Assembly: GCA_963920705.1 (NCBI GenBank)
Contig: CAWUCO010000283.1
Location: 941,770 to 1,005,769 of the forward strand
Direction of reading: 5' to 3'
Length of the DNA: 64,000 bases
From: Odiellus spinosus
Lineage: Eukaryota; Arthropoda; Arachnida; Opiliones; Phalangiidae
The first letter of the stretch is position 1, and each line of letters starts with the position of its first letter. This document shows positions 1 through 12,399 of this stretch, piece by piece. The translations under genes were made by a program, and so were the position numbers. The notes under the pieces are model-generated. The model had not been told where the DNA came from and did not search any database. It was given only the letters and a program-made list of their open reading frames with translations.

Positions 1-792
1 AGAAACTTACAAACAATTCGAATTTCATTCGTGGTATCGTAGCCGCGTAATAAGAGCGCCGCCGCCGCTGCAAGACCGATTTCAAAAGAAAAACTTAAAA
101 CGGAAAGAGAGAAACAGCCGGTACAGCTGAGCTACCAAGACAGACGCGAGAGAAAATGGACTGTTTAGCGAGACGCATTAGCAGGCTACCCTTTTCATTA
201 TGTTGTATGTCCAATTGAAGCCCCAGTCTAAGTTTTTGTACACACGTGACACATTTTATCCAATCATGGGACTTAGATGAAAAGGTCCATTTTTCAAATA
301 TTTTTCAAATTTACAAAAAAATTACTACATCTAGCGGTTGAAATCGTAACTAAATCGAGCAGACACTCGCTTTAACCATTCCTTAAAATTTGACACAACA
401 CTAGCTCAGTCTTGGATTATATCTCATCAAGAGGGTACTATAATATCTTGCCATTGTACATGCATCGCGGGCTTAGGAGAAGTCTGTTCTCACGTTAGCA
501 CCATTTTTTAGCTAGACCCTATACTTGTATAGGTTCTAGCTAGTGTTTTGAGTCGTGCTGGTAGTCTGAAGTCTGAAGTCGGTGTCCCAGAAATGACGAA
601 AAACGTCATCGTATCGAAAAAACATTCGTTTCTTATCCACCAGACGTCACGGCGTGATGTCCCAGACAAATTTAAAATATATATATTTTTTTAAGATATC
701 GATTTTTCCACCAAGTGGTTTCCCGAATTTCCGAAAAACCGCGTCGCACTCGAAGCTTCATAACTTTACGATTGAGTTTTAGACGCTCATCC
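1..792. other. Non-coding stretch, no gene recognised
   Basis: No open frame with recognisable protein character is seen. The only structure is an imperfect hairpin at about 508-541 (TAGCTAGACCCTATAC pairing with GTATAGGTTCTAGCTA, one mismatch). The following 100 bases (a CGTCATCG then GAAAAAACATTC pattern) resemble 2620-2720 weakly, so both may be worn copies of one dispersed repeat. Confidence 0.4.
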
Positions 793-960
793 TCGTTACC
801 AATACAGAAAACAAGTCGTTGTTAATAAAGAGTCGTCGCGAACGAAATAAAAGGTAGCTTATGAAGGTTTCGGTTCTAGTCTGTCAGTAATGAAAACTCA
901 AAAACAACAAACAAGTCGTCGCGAACGAGATAATAAGGGAGCTTATGCGTGTTGGGTTTG
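793..960. repeat. Dispersed ~80-bp repeat, two head-to-tail units
   Basis: Two tandem units share AAACAAGTCGTCGCGAACG, then a GAGCTTATG segment, then GTCTGTCAGTAATGAAAAC. The same unit recurs at about 3650-3855, so copies flank the 14-bp and 51-bp minisatellites. No coding potential is apparent. It could be an older minisatellite split by later expansion of its neighbours. Confidence 0.6.
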
Positions 961-983
961 AGTATGCCAGAAATAAAATATTT

Positions 984-2465
984 GATTTGAAAAAGATGAT
1001 TTGAAAAAGATGATTTGAAAAACATGATTTGAAAAACATGATTTGAAAAACATGATTTGAAAAACATGATTTGAAAAACATGATTTGAAAAACATGATTT
1101 GAAAAACATGATTTGAAAAACATGATTTGAAAAACATGATTTGAAAAACATGATTTGAAAAACATGATTTGAAAAACATGATTTGAAAAACATGATTTGA
1201 AAAACATGATTTGAAAAACATGATTTGAAAAACATGATTTGAAAAACATGATTTGAAAAACATGATTTGAAAAACATGATTTGAAAAACATGATTTGAAA
1301 AACATGATTTGAAAAACATGATTTGAAAAACATGATTTGAAAAACATGATTTGAAAAACATGATTTGAAAAACATGATTTGAAAAACATGATTTGAAAAA
1401 CATGATTTGAAAAACATGATTTGAAAAACATGATTTGAAAAACATGATTGGAAAAACATGATTGGAAAAACATGATTGGAAAAACATGATTGGAAAAACA
1501 TGATTGGAAAAACATGATTGGAAAAACATGATTGGAAAAACATGATTGGAAAAACATGATTGGAAAAACATGATTGGAAAAACATGATTGGAAAAACATG
1601 ATTGGAAAAACATGATTGGAAAAACATGATTGGAAAAACATGATTGGAAAAACATGATTGGAAAAACATGATTGGAAAAACATGATTGGAAAAACATGAT
1701 TGGAAAAACATGATTGGAAAAACATGATTGGAAAAACATGATTGGAAAAACATGATTGGAAAAACATGATTGGAAAAACATGATTGGAAAAACATGATTG
1801 GAAAAACATGATTGGAAAAACATGATTGGAAAAACATGATTGGAAAAACATGATTGGAAAAACATGATTGGAAAAACATGATTGGAAAAACATGATTGGA
1901 AAAACATGATTGGAAAAACATGATTGGAAAAACATGATTGGAAAAACATGATTGGAAAAACATGATTGGAAAAACATGATTGGAAAAACATGATTGGAAA
2001 AACATGATTGGAAAAACATGATTGGAAAAACATGATTGGAAAAACATGATTGGAAAAACATGATTGGAAAAACATGATTGGAAAAACATGATTGGAAAAA
2101 CATGATTGGAAAAACATGATTGGAAAAACATGATTGGAAAAACATGATTGGAAAAACATGATTGGAAAAACATGATTGGAAAAACATGATTGGAAAAACA
2201 TGATTGGAAAAACATGATTGGAAAAACATGATTGGAAAAACATGATTGGAAAAACATGATTGGAAAAACATGATTGGAAAAACATGATTGGAAAAACATG
2301 ATTGGAAAAACATGATTGGAAAAACATGATTGGAAAAACATGATTGGAAAAACATGATTGGAAAAACATGATTGGAAAAACATGATTGGAAAAACATGAT
2401 TGGAAAAACATGATTGGAAAAACATGATTGGAAAAACATGATTGGAAAAACATGATTGGAAAAAC
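984..2465. repeat. 14-bp minisatellite, ~106 copies
   Basis: A perfect or near-perfect array of the unit GATTTGAAAAACAT. It is in two blocks: about 33 copies with GATTTG (the first two ending in AAGAT), then about 73 copies with GATTGG. The variants are segregated and not mixed, which suggests successive bursts of expansion from single founder units. Because 14 is not a multiple of 3 and the minus-strand 42-base superperiod has no stop, three long minus-strand frames of 513-525 codons are open at once. They have no protein-like character and are not genes. Confidence 0.95.
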
Positions 2466-3139
2466 TTAACACAACTTCGTTTTTAAAGGGATCTAGAAAC
2501 GCCATTCAAATTGTTCAAAGAGCGTTTATGCATGCATAACAAGCCCCTGCTATAGCATAATTCTTTTCAGCCTCTTTTACAATGTCATGGGTCTAGCTAT
2601 TCCTATGGGCTTGAACATCTTGTTTTAGCTAGACCCAACCCTAGTGTGGTCTAGGTACTGCGTTGCGCAAAAAGACGGAATACGTCATCGGGTTGAAAAA
2701 ACATTCTCTTTATACCTTTCCGTGTGAGCTATAGTTCAGGGAGAGAGGTTCTGGATGCCCGTCGTTCGCGGAGTTCGCTATTACGTCATCAGAAGAAGAC
2801 GTCATCGGAAGAAAACGTCATCACCTTGGGCGCTTGATTTTCCAATAATTTAATTTTTAAAGCTATTAGCCTCCACCTTGCTACCAAAGTAAACCCACTT
2901 TGGCCAATAGTAGCGCATCTACCGTTATTCGCTTGTTATTTAATATAGATCCACGAACGCCTTATAGAGTAACTTTTGAATATGAGTCACGGGTATCCAA
3001 GGTTTTAACGTTTAATGAATTGAAACGTACTATTCATTTAAATTAAAATTAAAACTATTTAAATGATTTAACTAAAAAATGAATTTAATATGAAGTATAT
3101 TTTCGAAGATATTCAATATTTTCTTATATATTGATTAGA
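2466..3139. other. Non-coding stretch between two minisatellites
   Basis: No gene is seen. Segment 2620-2720 resembles 510-660 weakly (GCTAGACCC, then CGTCATCG, then GAAAAAACATTC). The remainder is AT-rich sequence without structure I can name. Confidence 0.35.
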
Positions 3140-3560
3140 TAAAAGGCGCGTTTTCACGAGTGGCCAAGATAAATTAGATAATATTAGATATAAAGGCGCG
3201 TTGACATGTGTACGAGTATCCAAGATAAAATGGAAATAAATATTAGATATAAAGGCGCGTTCACCCGGGTATCCAAGTTAATATTAATAAATATTATATA
3301 TAAAGGCGCGTTCACCCGGGTATCCAAGTTAATATTAATAAATATTATATATAAAGGCGCGTTCACCCGGGTATCCAAGTTAATATTAATAAATATTAGA
3401 TATAAAGGCGCGTTCACCCGGGTATACAAGTTAATATTAATAAATATTAGATATAACGGCGCGTTTCCAAGATAAAATGGCTAAATAAATATTAGGTATA
3501 AAGGGGCGTTCGCTCGGGAATCCAACATAAATTAATAAAGATTAGATATAAAAGGCACGT
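3140..3560. repeat. 51-bp minisatellite, ~8 units
   Basis: Core units begin at about 3251, 3302, 3353 and 3404 with AAAGGCGCGTTCACCCGGG, a spacing of exactly 51 bp. Degenerate units lie outside them at about 3142, 3192, 3456 and 3500. The period is a multiple of 3 and lacks stops, so short frames of 81-89 codons are open on both strands. I treat these as artefacts. Confidence 0.9.
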
Positions 3561-3611
3561 TCACAAGTGAGTGTCGGACGCTCTTCCACGTTACCACAGG
3601 TTCTTAGTAGA

Positions 3612-3856
3612 ATATGAGAGAAAAATCCCTTATATCTTTAGATGTATACAATACAAAAAACAAGTCGTTGTTATTAAGGGGTTGTCGCGAACGAGATAAA
3701 AAGGTAGCTTATGAATCTTTCGGTTATAGTCTGTCAGTAATGAAAACCAGAAAACAACGAACAAGAAGTCGCGAACGAGATAGTAAGGGAGCTTATGCGT
3801 GTTGAGTTCTAGTCTGTCAGTAATGAAAACTCGAAAACAATAAATAAGTCGTCGAT
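3612..3856. repeat. Second cluster of the ~80-bp dispersed repeat
   Basis: Three head-to-tail units related to 793-960, recognised by the GTCGCGAACGAGATA and GTCTGTCAGTAATGAAAAC blocks. The array stops at about 3857, where homology to the last intron and exons of the symporter family begins. That junction marks a rearrangement breakpoint. Confidence 0.6.
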
Positions 3857-4254
3857 CTCTAAACAGGTTCCACGAGCTACGGGCTGGGCTATGCTCTATG
3901 ACGAGGCGGTCATTCCGAGTCACCTAGTGCAATTATCTAACATATAATTTCTATAACCTACTAACGACTAATCTAACTTGTCGGAGAACAAAAAGTAAAT
4001 AATTTACATTCACGGAGTACCAAAAATCACAGACCAGCGTTCTATAAGCACATTAATAATGGTTCATTATAAACCCTGATCACCTTTTTGATCGATTCGT
4101 GGATCATTTTATTTCGAGCGTTAGAAATTTAAGTCTTTAAACAATAATTTCTTCTGGTCAAGAGATCAATGGAAAGCCAGCATTAATCAAAAGAGAGGGA
4201 CCCTTTCAATGAGCATCTTGAACTAACGAATATGGTATTGTATTTTTTTCCTAG

Positions 4255-4449
4255 ATCAAGAAAAAGCAACGGGCATCAGACTACTAAGCCCAATTGTACT
4301 TACAGAAGAGGAAAAAAATACATTATACAGTTTTTTTGTTTTTTTTTCTCCAAATTTTGTCTTTACATATTAAAAAGCGATGAAAAAGACCAATTGTTAT
4401 TGGGAAGTGATAAATTGAAACCAAAAAGACATCAATTACTTTCGTTTGA
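4255..4449 (+). pseudogene. Remnant of last two exons of an SLC5-type symporter
   Basis: Two blocks match exons 11 and 12 of the intact gene downstream. Block 4255-4329 corresponds to the exon reading ...DIRLLSPIVL..., with one base missing from the A-run before the codons for the YII motif, giving a frameshift. Block 4369-4449 corresponds to the final exon but lacks 13 bases. The donor between them has become GTTTTT and the acceptor AG has become AT, so it cannot be spliced. Homology extends upstream into intron 10 to about 3857 and downstream through the 3' flank to about 4830. No earlier exons are present. It is the tail of a third family member, cut off by the rearrangement at 3857. Sequence identity is clear; function is excluded. 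Confidence 0.85.
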
Positions 4450-4828
4450 CGATATAAAAGGGTTTAAACAATTATGTTAAAATAATAAATAAAACAGTTT
4501 TAAAATTATGGATGGTTTCAATTTGCGTGAAAGCGTCTGATTGGAGCACCAAGAACGATATTTGAAGTAATACATCCAAACTGAAGCCTAATTCAGAGTA
4601 GTGAAGTGTTTAAATTATGATTAGCGATGACGACACGAAATATAAACTGGTATTTCCCAAGTCGAAATGTATATGTGTATACACATATGTGAACCTTGAT
4701 CATTTTACCTTCGCCTATGACGTAAATATTAGAAATAACCTTGTTCAAAATTACAGATGGTGTTATTTTTCCGAAACAGAAAACGACCAAATATTAGAGC
4801 GTTATATTCCTAGATTAGAGTGTTATGG

Positions 4829-5730
4829 CGGTTCACAACTCAACGTAAAGTTTGTGGTAAGTTAATAATTTAATTCTAGACTGTCGCGAAATGGGATTGT
4901 TTTATGTAATTAAAAAGTAAATTATTAGAATTTCCTAAGTTCTGTGAAATGATATTGGGGTATAAAATGACGTCTCATACTCTCATTTTCCAATCTAAGT
5001 TTCTTTTTTAGCCGCTGGCTAATTGCTCCAATACGCGCTTGGCGTTAACATTAATCATATTTATTACGCGATGAAATTTTTATCCGGTTTAGGATAGATT
5101 GGAGACTCAAGATTTATAGATCAATATTTTTAAATCGGATCTTTTGAATTTTTGTTGGCACATTTATTCAAATTTATGGTGGAGATTAATTGTTTGGGTT
5201 CATGGTCTCTCATTTTTCACTATCGGTTTTGCGTGGATTCCTATTATAGACCTTATTAAATTTAATGAAGATTGTTTTTACGATCTTGTATATTAAAGCT
5301 TTACTGCGGTTTACGACTCAACGTAAAGTTCGTGGTAAGTTAAAAATTTAATTCTAGACTCGTGAAATGGGATTATGTCAAGTATTAAAAATTAAAATAT
5401 TTAATAATGACGTCTCATTTTTCTATCTAAGTTTCTCTTTTAAGCGCTGGCTAATTGCCCCAGTACGGGCTTGGCGTTAACAGGAATCATATTTATTATG
5501 AGATGAAAGTTTTATCCGCTTTAGGCTATAATAATAATTGGAGTTTCAAGATTAGGAGATAAATATTTTTTAATCGGACCTTTTGAATTTTTGTTGGCAA
5601 CTTTATTAAAATTTACGGAGGAGATTGATTATTTGGGCTCATGGTCTCTCATGTTTCGTCATCAGTTTTGCGTGGAATCATATTATAGATCTAAATAAAT
5701 TTAACGAAAATTGTTTTTACGATCTTATAG
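4829..5730 (+). repeat. Tandemly duplicated upstream module of the symporter family
   Basis: Two head-to-tail modules (about 4829-5302 and 5306-5730) share, in order: a CACAACTCAACGTAAAG-like block ending in GTG|GTAAGTTA, TTTAATTCTAGACT, a GACGTCTCAT block, GCTGGCTAATTGC, TTTTGAATTTTTGTTGGCA and GTTTTTACGATCTT. The second module runs straight into the ATG of the intact gene. The conserved GTG|GTAAGT looks like a splice donor, so each module may hold a non-coding first exon plus intron; that is inference. Worn or interrupted modules occur at about 11652-11892 and 12927-13077 joined to 21464-21702. Confidence 0.75.
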
Positions 5731-8700
5731 ATGACTGAATACGCGCTTGACTTCGCGATAACGGGGGCGTCGATATTATTATGCGTTTTGATCAGCGTGT
5801 TGGCACGCGGAAACGAGCCCAAGACGGTGGACGGCTTCGTATTAGGTGACAGGAACATGCAGTTGATCCCAGTGGCCCTATCAACTTTCGCCACTTTGAT
5901 GTCAGCCACTAGTATCACGACCGTAGTAGGGGAGACTTTCACTAATGGCATGCAGTACTTCGTCGGTCTTGTCGCTATATTACTGATTCAAATACCAATC
6001 GCCTTCTACATAATACCCGTTTTTCACAACATGCCTTATACTAGTGTCTACGAGGTGAGTTATTATCAAGGGACAGTCCAAAGTCGGCTTGTAGTCGATA
6101 GGACATTTTAGTCCTTCTTTAAAGTTAAACGTGAACCACGTCTCTGGGGCTTAAAACCCGAAAAAGCCGGTGAGGCTAACAGTTTATTTGGTTATGAAGG
6201 TAATTCTTTAAAAAGATACCAAGCCTATACGAGGGAAAATTAACTTTCCGTTCAAGAATTTAATAATTTAGATGAAACGTCTTGATTAATAATTGAAAGC
6301 TTGATATTAATTTCAGTACATCGAAAGGCGATTCGACGGATCTCTCAGGATTCTATTCTCAGTCATTTTTCTATTCATTAACGTAAGATTACGTTTCATT
6401 ATCAATTTCCTGTAACGAACGAGCTGACTGGCCGGCAACTTTAGCAAACGATTGCCCGTGGCCAATAGGAAACATCATGACGGGTGGCGTTCGTTAGATT
6501 TAAAAAAATCAATACATTTTTTTTTACTGTAGGGTGTAGGGCCATAGTTTCCCACCTCCAGAAAAAATTGGGCCACAGACTAAAGGCCCATTCGGACTAA
6601 TGAATTTTTGCTCAAAAACTTGGGTTACAATGTGAAAACCAAAGTTGTACAACTTTTGCTGATTTAACATTGCTATTTTTATCGCACCATTGACCGATTT
6701 GTACAACTAAAATTGTACAGCAAAAGTTAGGTGAGATCTTATAGTCTGAATGGGCCTTAACCCTGGCCCCTACCTTCGCGCATTCCAATGCCGCAAATCG
6801 GCAATTATTTGAAATATAAATTCAAGATCTGATTTAAATTATTTTCAGCTCGTTTTCAATGCATTATACCTTTACGTGCCAGCCATTACGGTAACTACCG
6901 TAACTGGCGTCAGTTATTGGATTACCTTAGTTTCGGCTGGCTTAGTATGTTCTCTCTACTGCGCTATAGTAAGTTGAATCTTTATTCTGGGGTCCGTTTG
7001 TACATCAAGCGAAACCAATTTGCATTACGTCAAAATAAATAATCATGTACCGTTCTTAGACCTTATTAATTCTTTCCGGTCGTTTTACAGGGCGGTTTGA
7101 AAGCCGTAATTTGGACAGACGTCTTTCAAACAGCTCTGATGTTTATCAGCGTCATCATGGTGATGATTGCCACTTACATAGAAGTCGGTGGAATTGGAAA
7201 CGCATGGAACGCCACCTTCTCGGGACAAGTCGCTCAACATTTCACGTCAGTATTTCTCCCCTTTGACTTCGCAAAATCACCCAAAGCCTCAAAGTTGATT
7301 TGACAATAGCTTTTATCCCCCATAATAAAGCCTTTTGTAAAATATATGGTTACGCAGTATTCGATCGAAATCTACCGAGATTATCAATTTCGAAATAGCG
7401 CGGGTTGAAGTTTGAAACGCTGAAAAATATTGTATGATCTCGGAAAATAAATAAGGGAGGCAGGGGTGAGAATCGGTCTGACGTCATACATTTTTAAAAT
7501 TATATTTCTTAGTTTTACGGAAGACACTAAAAACAACTATTCGGTGTGGAATTTGTTTTTCTACGGGCTGGTCTATGGTTTTTACACGACAATTGGATCT
7601 CAGGCTTGCGCGCAACGATTCCTTTGCGTCAAAGACTACAAGACTGCCCGAAAGTAGGCAAACTTAATTTTGATTATATCTGATTATGTTGGAATACGTT
7701 AAGGTTAACTGAACAAATTATTTCAGAGCGTTTCTTTTGAGTAATGGCTTAACTGTAATCTTGAGGATTATCGTTTTTCTGACGTGTATCGCTGTTTTCG
7801 GAGCTTTGACAAAAGGCAACCCATTGCAACGACCAGAAACGAACGTTAAACTATCCGACCAAGTAAAAAAATAAATCTTTTAAAAGTTTCACTCCTGTTG
7901 GTCGGTCTAGGTCAAGGTTAATAAAGAATTGCTAAAATTGCTAATGGCTCTAGGTTGTCCGCTAATTTGATCCGAATGCCTTCAATATTCATCTCTCGAT
8001 ATAAAAAAGACATCAAACTATGGGCGTGATTACATCCTTAGGAAAACGCGTTGAAAGAAAGCGGGGTGGAATGACGATGTTGTATTAAAAACTCCTTTGT
8101 GGTTTCGTGTTTACGAACGTCTTTTATTGGCTAAACACTTGTTTTTTGGGTAACGAAGAGGGAACTTTTCTTTTGCACTGCCAATTTAATGGGAAAATCG
8201 TATACCCGAATTTATTTCCCACTAATATGAGATAATATATTACATTTGGGAAATCTTGCGTATTCTCACCTGAACATAATTTCTTCATCGATGTGTCTTT
8301 TAGATTTTCATTTACGTGGCGGCGAAACTGTTCAAAGGCATTCCGGGCGTCTTGGGCATTATTTTGGCCGGTCTCATAAGCGCGGCTCTAAGCTCGGTGT
8401 CTTCGTTAATCAACGCCATGGCGGCAAATTGCTTGGAAGATTTTATCACGCCACTCTTCCCGCAACTGAAAAACCAAGAAAGGAAACGTGTTACGTTATG
8501 CAGAGCTCTAAGTAAACAACTTTATAATCAAATGAAAAATGCATCAATATCCATCTCAGTAGAAAAAATAGAAAGATTGAGTGGAAGATTTTCTGATCAA
8601 GTTACACCGCGCAATAGTCAGATGCTTTGTGTTATTCCTCAAGCTTAAAATAGTAAGATTAATATCAGATTTGCCAACATTATAATGGGCAACCAAAAAT

Positions 8701-10961
8701 AGACGATAATATAGATTCTGGCTTCGTCCAGGCCTTGAAAAAAGGCAACATCATCCGTAGAAACGGGTTCAATTTAATGGCTCTTTTTGTTAGTTTCAAG
8801 GTTGGAAAAAGTATAGAAAGTCCGACACTTTGTACCAACCTTCAAAAAAGACAACATATTCAATACAAACGGGTGCTTTATAACGGCTCTTTTACCCGTT
8901 TTTACAAGGTTATTTTATAAAAAGGCCTTTTGGGTTTTTAGATATCGCCGAAGGGGAAAGGTTCAAAACTGACCCCCTATAACGCGACCCCGCCACAAGG
9001 ATTATCTTATCGGAAAGTATGCTTAAGAAAGATCCATCGAAACAGCTTCTGATCAAGGAACAAAAGTAGCTCTTAACCTAGTTCGAAACGTTTTACTTGT
9101 CGGAATACAATCTCACGTGATTGGCTAGAGACTCTTTAATGACGAGATTTAAAACCCTCCGTTGATCCTTGTTAAGACTTCTTTCAGTAAGTTTCAAATG
9201 GACTTCTTGCTTAATATTTTATAGTATTTAGGCATACGCGTTGTATTTATCATTTTGAAATAATTTTGAAATATTTTTTGCACTTTTCAATAACCATTTC
9301 TGCACAGTTCAGTTTATACTCTGTGAATTTCGCATTTATTTTGTAGCCGCTGGTTTTGGAATATTGACGGTTTTACTTGGACTAGTCGTACCAAAAATGG
9401 GAGGAATTGTTAAAATTATGGTACTGCTCCACGGAACCTTAGCGGGACCTTTTGGAGGAATTTTTCTATTGTCATTTTTTTATCGGAAAACTAGCATTAA
9501 GGTATTATATAAACGAAATAATAACTAAGTTTGAAATATTAAATCAAAGATTTTTTTCAGGCCGTGAAGTTATCCTTACTGATAACCTTCGTAATCAGCG
9601 TTTGGCTTTCCATGGGTTCTTTCTACTATTATCCTCACAGACCACAATTCAAGCACCCTGTTGATCAATATTGCCCAGATGAAATAATCCCCTTCAACGT
9701 TACAGTAACCATCACAGAGAGTTTTAGCAACGCTACTGACATTGATGAAGAACTAATAATACCTAAGTAAGTAATTGCAATTCACAGCGTGGAAGCTAAA
9801 ACTTAAATGAGACAGTCTGGCCTTTAAAAGTCAAATGTATTTAGGGGGTACCAAACTGGTTTTAAGGTTTGCCACTCGGGCAATTTGTCTCTTTAAATTT
9901 TAGCGGAAACGTTTTCAATATATTTCCGGTGATAAGAATGACGTCAAAGTGTTGGACCAATTAAAATCAGCGCGTGTTGTGTGGAGTGGTTGATTCCAAT
10001 TAGATTTGGGTTTAGCGAATTTCAATCAAATTAATTATTGATTTTAATTGGCCTCTCATAATTTGGTCACTCTCATTGAGTTGAAATAAAATCAGTGGTT
10101 ATTTGCAAATAAAGACAGTTTAAATGAGAATTAACTCTTTTAATATAATTAAGCAGGAAGAAGGGCCTCGCAATCTACGGCTTGAGTACATTCTGGTTCC
10201 CAGTCATCTCAATTATAATATCCATTTCCCTGGCTGTTATATTCGGATACTTTTTCGGTAAGACATCAATTTTTCGTCATAACTAGTAGGTTAATTTCAC
10301 TAGAAAGCCATAAGTTAATTAATAGCACCTAACTTATAAGTAAAACAGACCGAGGCGATCTCTAAAACTGGTTCCACAAATTAGGGGCTAGACCAGGCTC
10401 TATGAGGAATCGGGCATTGCGAGTAACCCAGTGTAATTATCTAACATCTATTTGATATAACCTACTAAAGACTAAATTAACTTGTCAGTGAACAAAATAG
10501 TAAACACGCACATGGAAATTAATAACTTTCACGGAGTTCCGAAAATTTCAGACCAATGTTATAGAACCACATTAAAAATGGTTCACTATAAACCCTGATC
10601 CCCTTTTTTATCGATTCGTGGATAATTTATTTTTCTGGTCAAGAGATCAATGGAAAGCCAGCGTTAATCAAAAGGAAGGGACCCTTTCAATTTGCATCTT
10701 GAACTAACGAATGTGGTATTGTTATTGTTTCCTATAGGCGAAGAAAAACCGACGGACATCAGACTACTTAGCCCAATTGTACTTACGGAAGAGGAAAAGA
10801 ACTACATTATACAGTAAGGCCCTCCAATTAATCTGTTATTTATATTTACTGAATTATATCTTTACAGATTAAAAAGGGATGAAAAAGACCAATTGTTATT
10901 GGACGGTGATAAATTGAACCCTCAAATTGTTCCCAAAAATACATCAATTACTTTCGTTTGA
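5731..10961 (+). CDS. Sodium/solute symporter (SLC5/SSF family), 12 exons, apparently intact
   Basis: Twelve exons join in frame: 5731-6054, 6317-6382, 6849-6968, 7091-7245, 7513-7653, 7727-7862, 8304-8511, 9347-9501, 9561-9766, 10157-10257, 10738-10813, 10868-10961. They give 593 codons plus TGA, normal for the family (about 600). All introns are GT-AG and phases match at every junction. Visible hallmarks are GDRNM after helix 1, SVYEYIERRF, the GGLKAVIWTDVFQ signature in exons 3-4, and AALSSVSSLINAMAA in exon 7, where family members carry the Na+ site serines. Many hydrophobic helices are present. Known members are plasma-membrane proteins that use the Na+ gradient to import small solutes; the closest groups are the monocarboxylate/multivitamin carriers (SLC5A5/6/8/12), but the substrate cannot be read here. 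The start is fixed by an in-frame TAG immediately before the ATG. Two decayed relatives flank it. Confidence 0.93.
6582..6759. mobile_element. Small MITE-like element in intron 2 of the symporter gene
   Basis: Terminal inverted repeats AAGGCCCATTCGGACTA and TAGTCTGAATGGGCCTT (one mismatch) bound about 178 bp. A second internal inverted pair is built on GTTGTACAACTTTTGCT / AGCAAAAG-type words. The sister pseudogene lacks it in the same intron, so it arrived after the duplication or was lost there. The superfamily is not assignable. Confidence 0.65.
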
Positions 10962-11650
10962 CGATATAGAAGGGTTTAAACAATTATGTTAAAATAATAA
11001 ATAACGGTTTTACAATGGGTGGTTTGAATTTCCGTGAAAGCTTATACGTAACTATTAGCATAAGTAATAACGAACACGTCACCAATTCCACCGCGTCTGA
11101 TTGGAGCGCCAAGAACAATATTTGAAGTAGTACAACCAAATTGAAGCCCAAATTCCGAATAGACACTTATTTAAATAGTGATTAACGATTTCGGCACGAA
11201 ATCCCAACTGATCTTTCCTATTGTTGTCTGTTAACGCGACTACCTTGGGTTAGACTCTCTTGGCTACGGTGTCTCAATTGGGAGGTTCGGAGTTAAGTCC
11301 AGACCGTGACCTAACATATTTTTCACGGATGGTGTATTCTAACATTTATCGGGTATTAATCAGCCCGTAATTCGTTAGTTATCTCATCGTAAATGTAAAA
11401 CAAGAGGTACCGTCTAGATAACAGCAATAAATAGTAACTGATCTCTATCAATACTGTCTATTGACACAACTACCGCGGCCATAGTACAACAATTGTTAGA
11501 GTGCAAGGTAGTAGATTCAAATTCAATCAACGTGTTTTTATATACAGGCGTACATTTGAAGCCTCTGACATAAAAAGAAGAAACTAGTTTAATTAAACAG
11601 ATGGTGCTATTTTTCCGGAACAGAAAACGATCAAGTATATAAGGGCGTTA
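10962..11650. repeat. 3' flank of symporter gene, duplicated copy of 4450-4830
   Basis: Sequence after the stop follows the flank of the 5' remnant: the GATATA(G/A)AAGGGTTTAAACAATTATG block, then GCGTCTGATTGGAGC and the CAATATTTGAAGTA words. A further segment at about 11390-11480 (AAAACAAGAGGTACCGTCT) recurs at about 12412-12500. No gene is present; these are homologous spacers of the tandem family. Confidence 0.6.
10996..11001 (+). terminator. Candidate polyadenylation signal AATAAA
   Basis: An AATAAA hexamer lies 35 bases after the stop codon of the symporter gene, in a segment conserved in all three family copies (near 4485 and 27105). Position and conservation fit a cleavage/polyadenylation signal; no transcript evidence is available. 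Confidence 0.55.
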
Positions 11651-11651
11651 T

Positions 11652-11892
11652 TGCGGTTCACAACTCAGTCTAAGTTAAGAAATTAATTCTAGATTTTCGT
11701 GAGATGGGATTGTTTTAAGCAATTAAAAAATAAAAATATTCGAATTTACTAAGTTCTGTGAAATGGTATTGGAGTAAAAAATGGTGTCTCATTTTTCTAC
11801 CTAAGTTTTTCTTTTAAGTGCTGGCTAATTGTCCCATTAAATATCTCTCATTTTTCACTATCGGTTTTGCATGAAATCATACTATAGACCTA
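11652..11892 (+). repeat. Truncated third copy of the symporter upstream module
   Basis: It matches the start of the module at 4829 (GCGGTTCACAACTCA) and runs through TTAATTCTAGA and GCTGGCTAATTG. It then jumps by an internal deletion to the CTCTCATTTTTCACTATCGG and ATAGACCTA words. No symporter exon follows, so the gene that should be attached has been deleted. Confidence 0.6.
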
Positions 11893-12059
11893 GGGTAGGG
11901 TTGCCTAATTCTGAACGCTTTTTAAGAAATCCGAGATCTCGATTGCTATGGAATTTTTAGCGACGAAGTTAAGAATCTATTGCCAAGATTGAATAGTCGC
12001 GGACCCGTTGCGCTAGTTTTCATCATTCCATGACTCGTACTTTTGACGTAGACGCCACC

Positions 12060-12245
12060 AGCGGCTTCTAATTCTGAACGAACGATTCTAATTCTGAACG
12101 AACGATTCTAATTCTGAACGAACGATTCTAATTCTGAACGAACGATTCTAATTCTGAACATCCTTATTCTAATTCTGAACGTCCCTATTCTAATTCTGAA
12201 CGTCCCTATTCTAATTCTGAACGAACACCCCCTGCTTCTAAATCT
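12060..12245. repeat. 20-bp minisatellite, ~9 copies
   Basis: Unit ATTCTAATTCTGAACGAACG, with later units carrying TCCCT or TCCTT in place of the last bases. An isolated copy of the word (CCTAATTCTGAACG) lies upstream at about 11905, so the array grew from sequence already there. No coding frame is credible. Confidence 0.85.
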
Positions 12246-12399
12246 GAACTATCTCACAACATTAAAAAAAAGAATCCAAAATTTGCAAAAGGAACCTTTT
12301 CAGCGCCTTCGATCGAGAAACGAGTCTCACTAATGGATTCCTTGCGCGATCAAGCAAGAATTTCCAAAGTTATGGACAATTTAAAAATTTTGCATTTTT

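Noticed and set aside
876-2505. Three minus-strand frames of 513-525 codons (HVFPIMFFQSCFSN repeats)
   Set aside because: All three minus frames are open at the same time because the 14-bp unit has no stop in its 42-base superperiod. No start context, introns or family support.
3184-3475. Overlapping frames on both strands of the 51-bp array
   Set aside because: The period is a multiple of 3 without stops; artefact.
4232-4480. 82-codon plus-strand frame
   Set aside because: Runs through a dead intron of the symporter remnant; the true homology lies in two exon blocks with broken splice sites.
6524-6706. 60-codon minus-strand frame in symporter intron 2
   Set aside because: Lies across a MITE-like insertion; no protein character.
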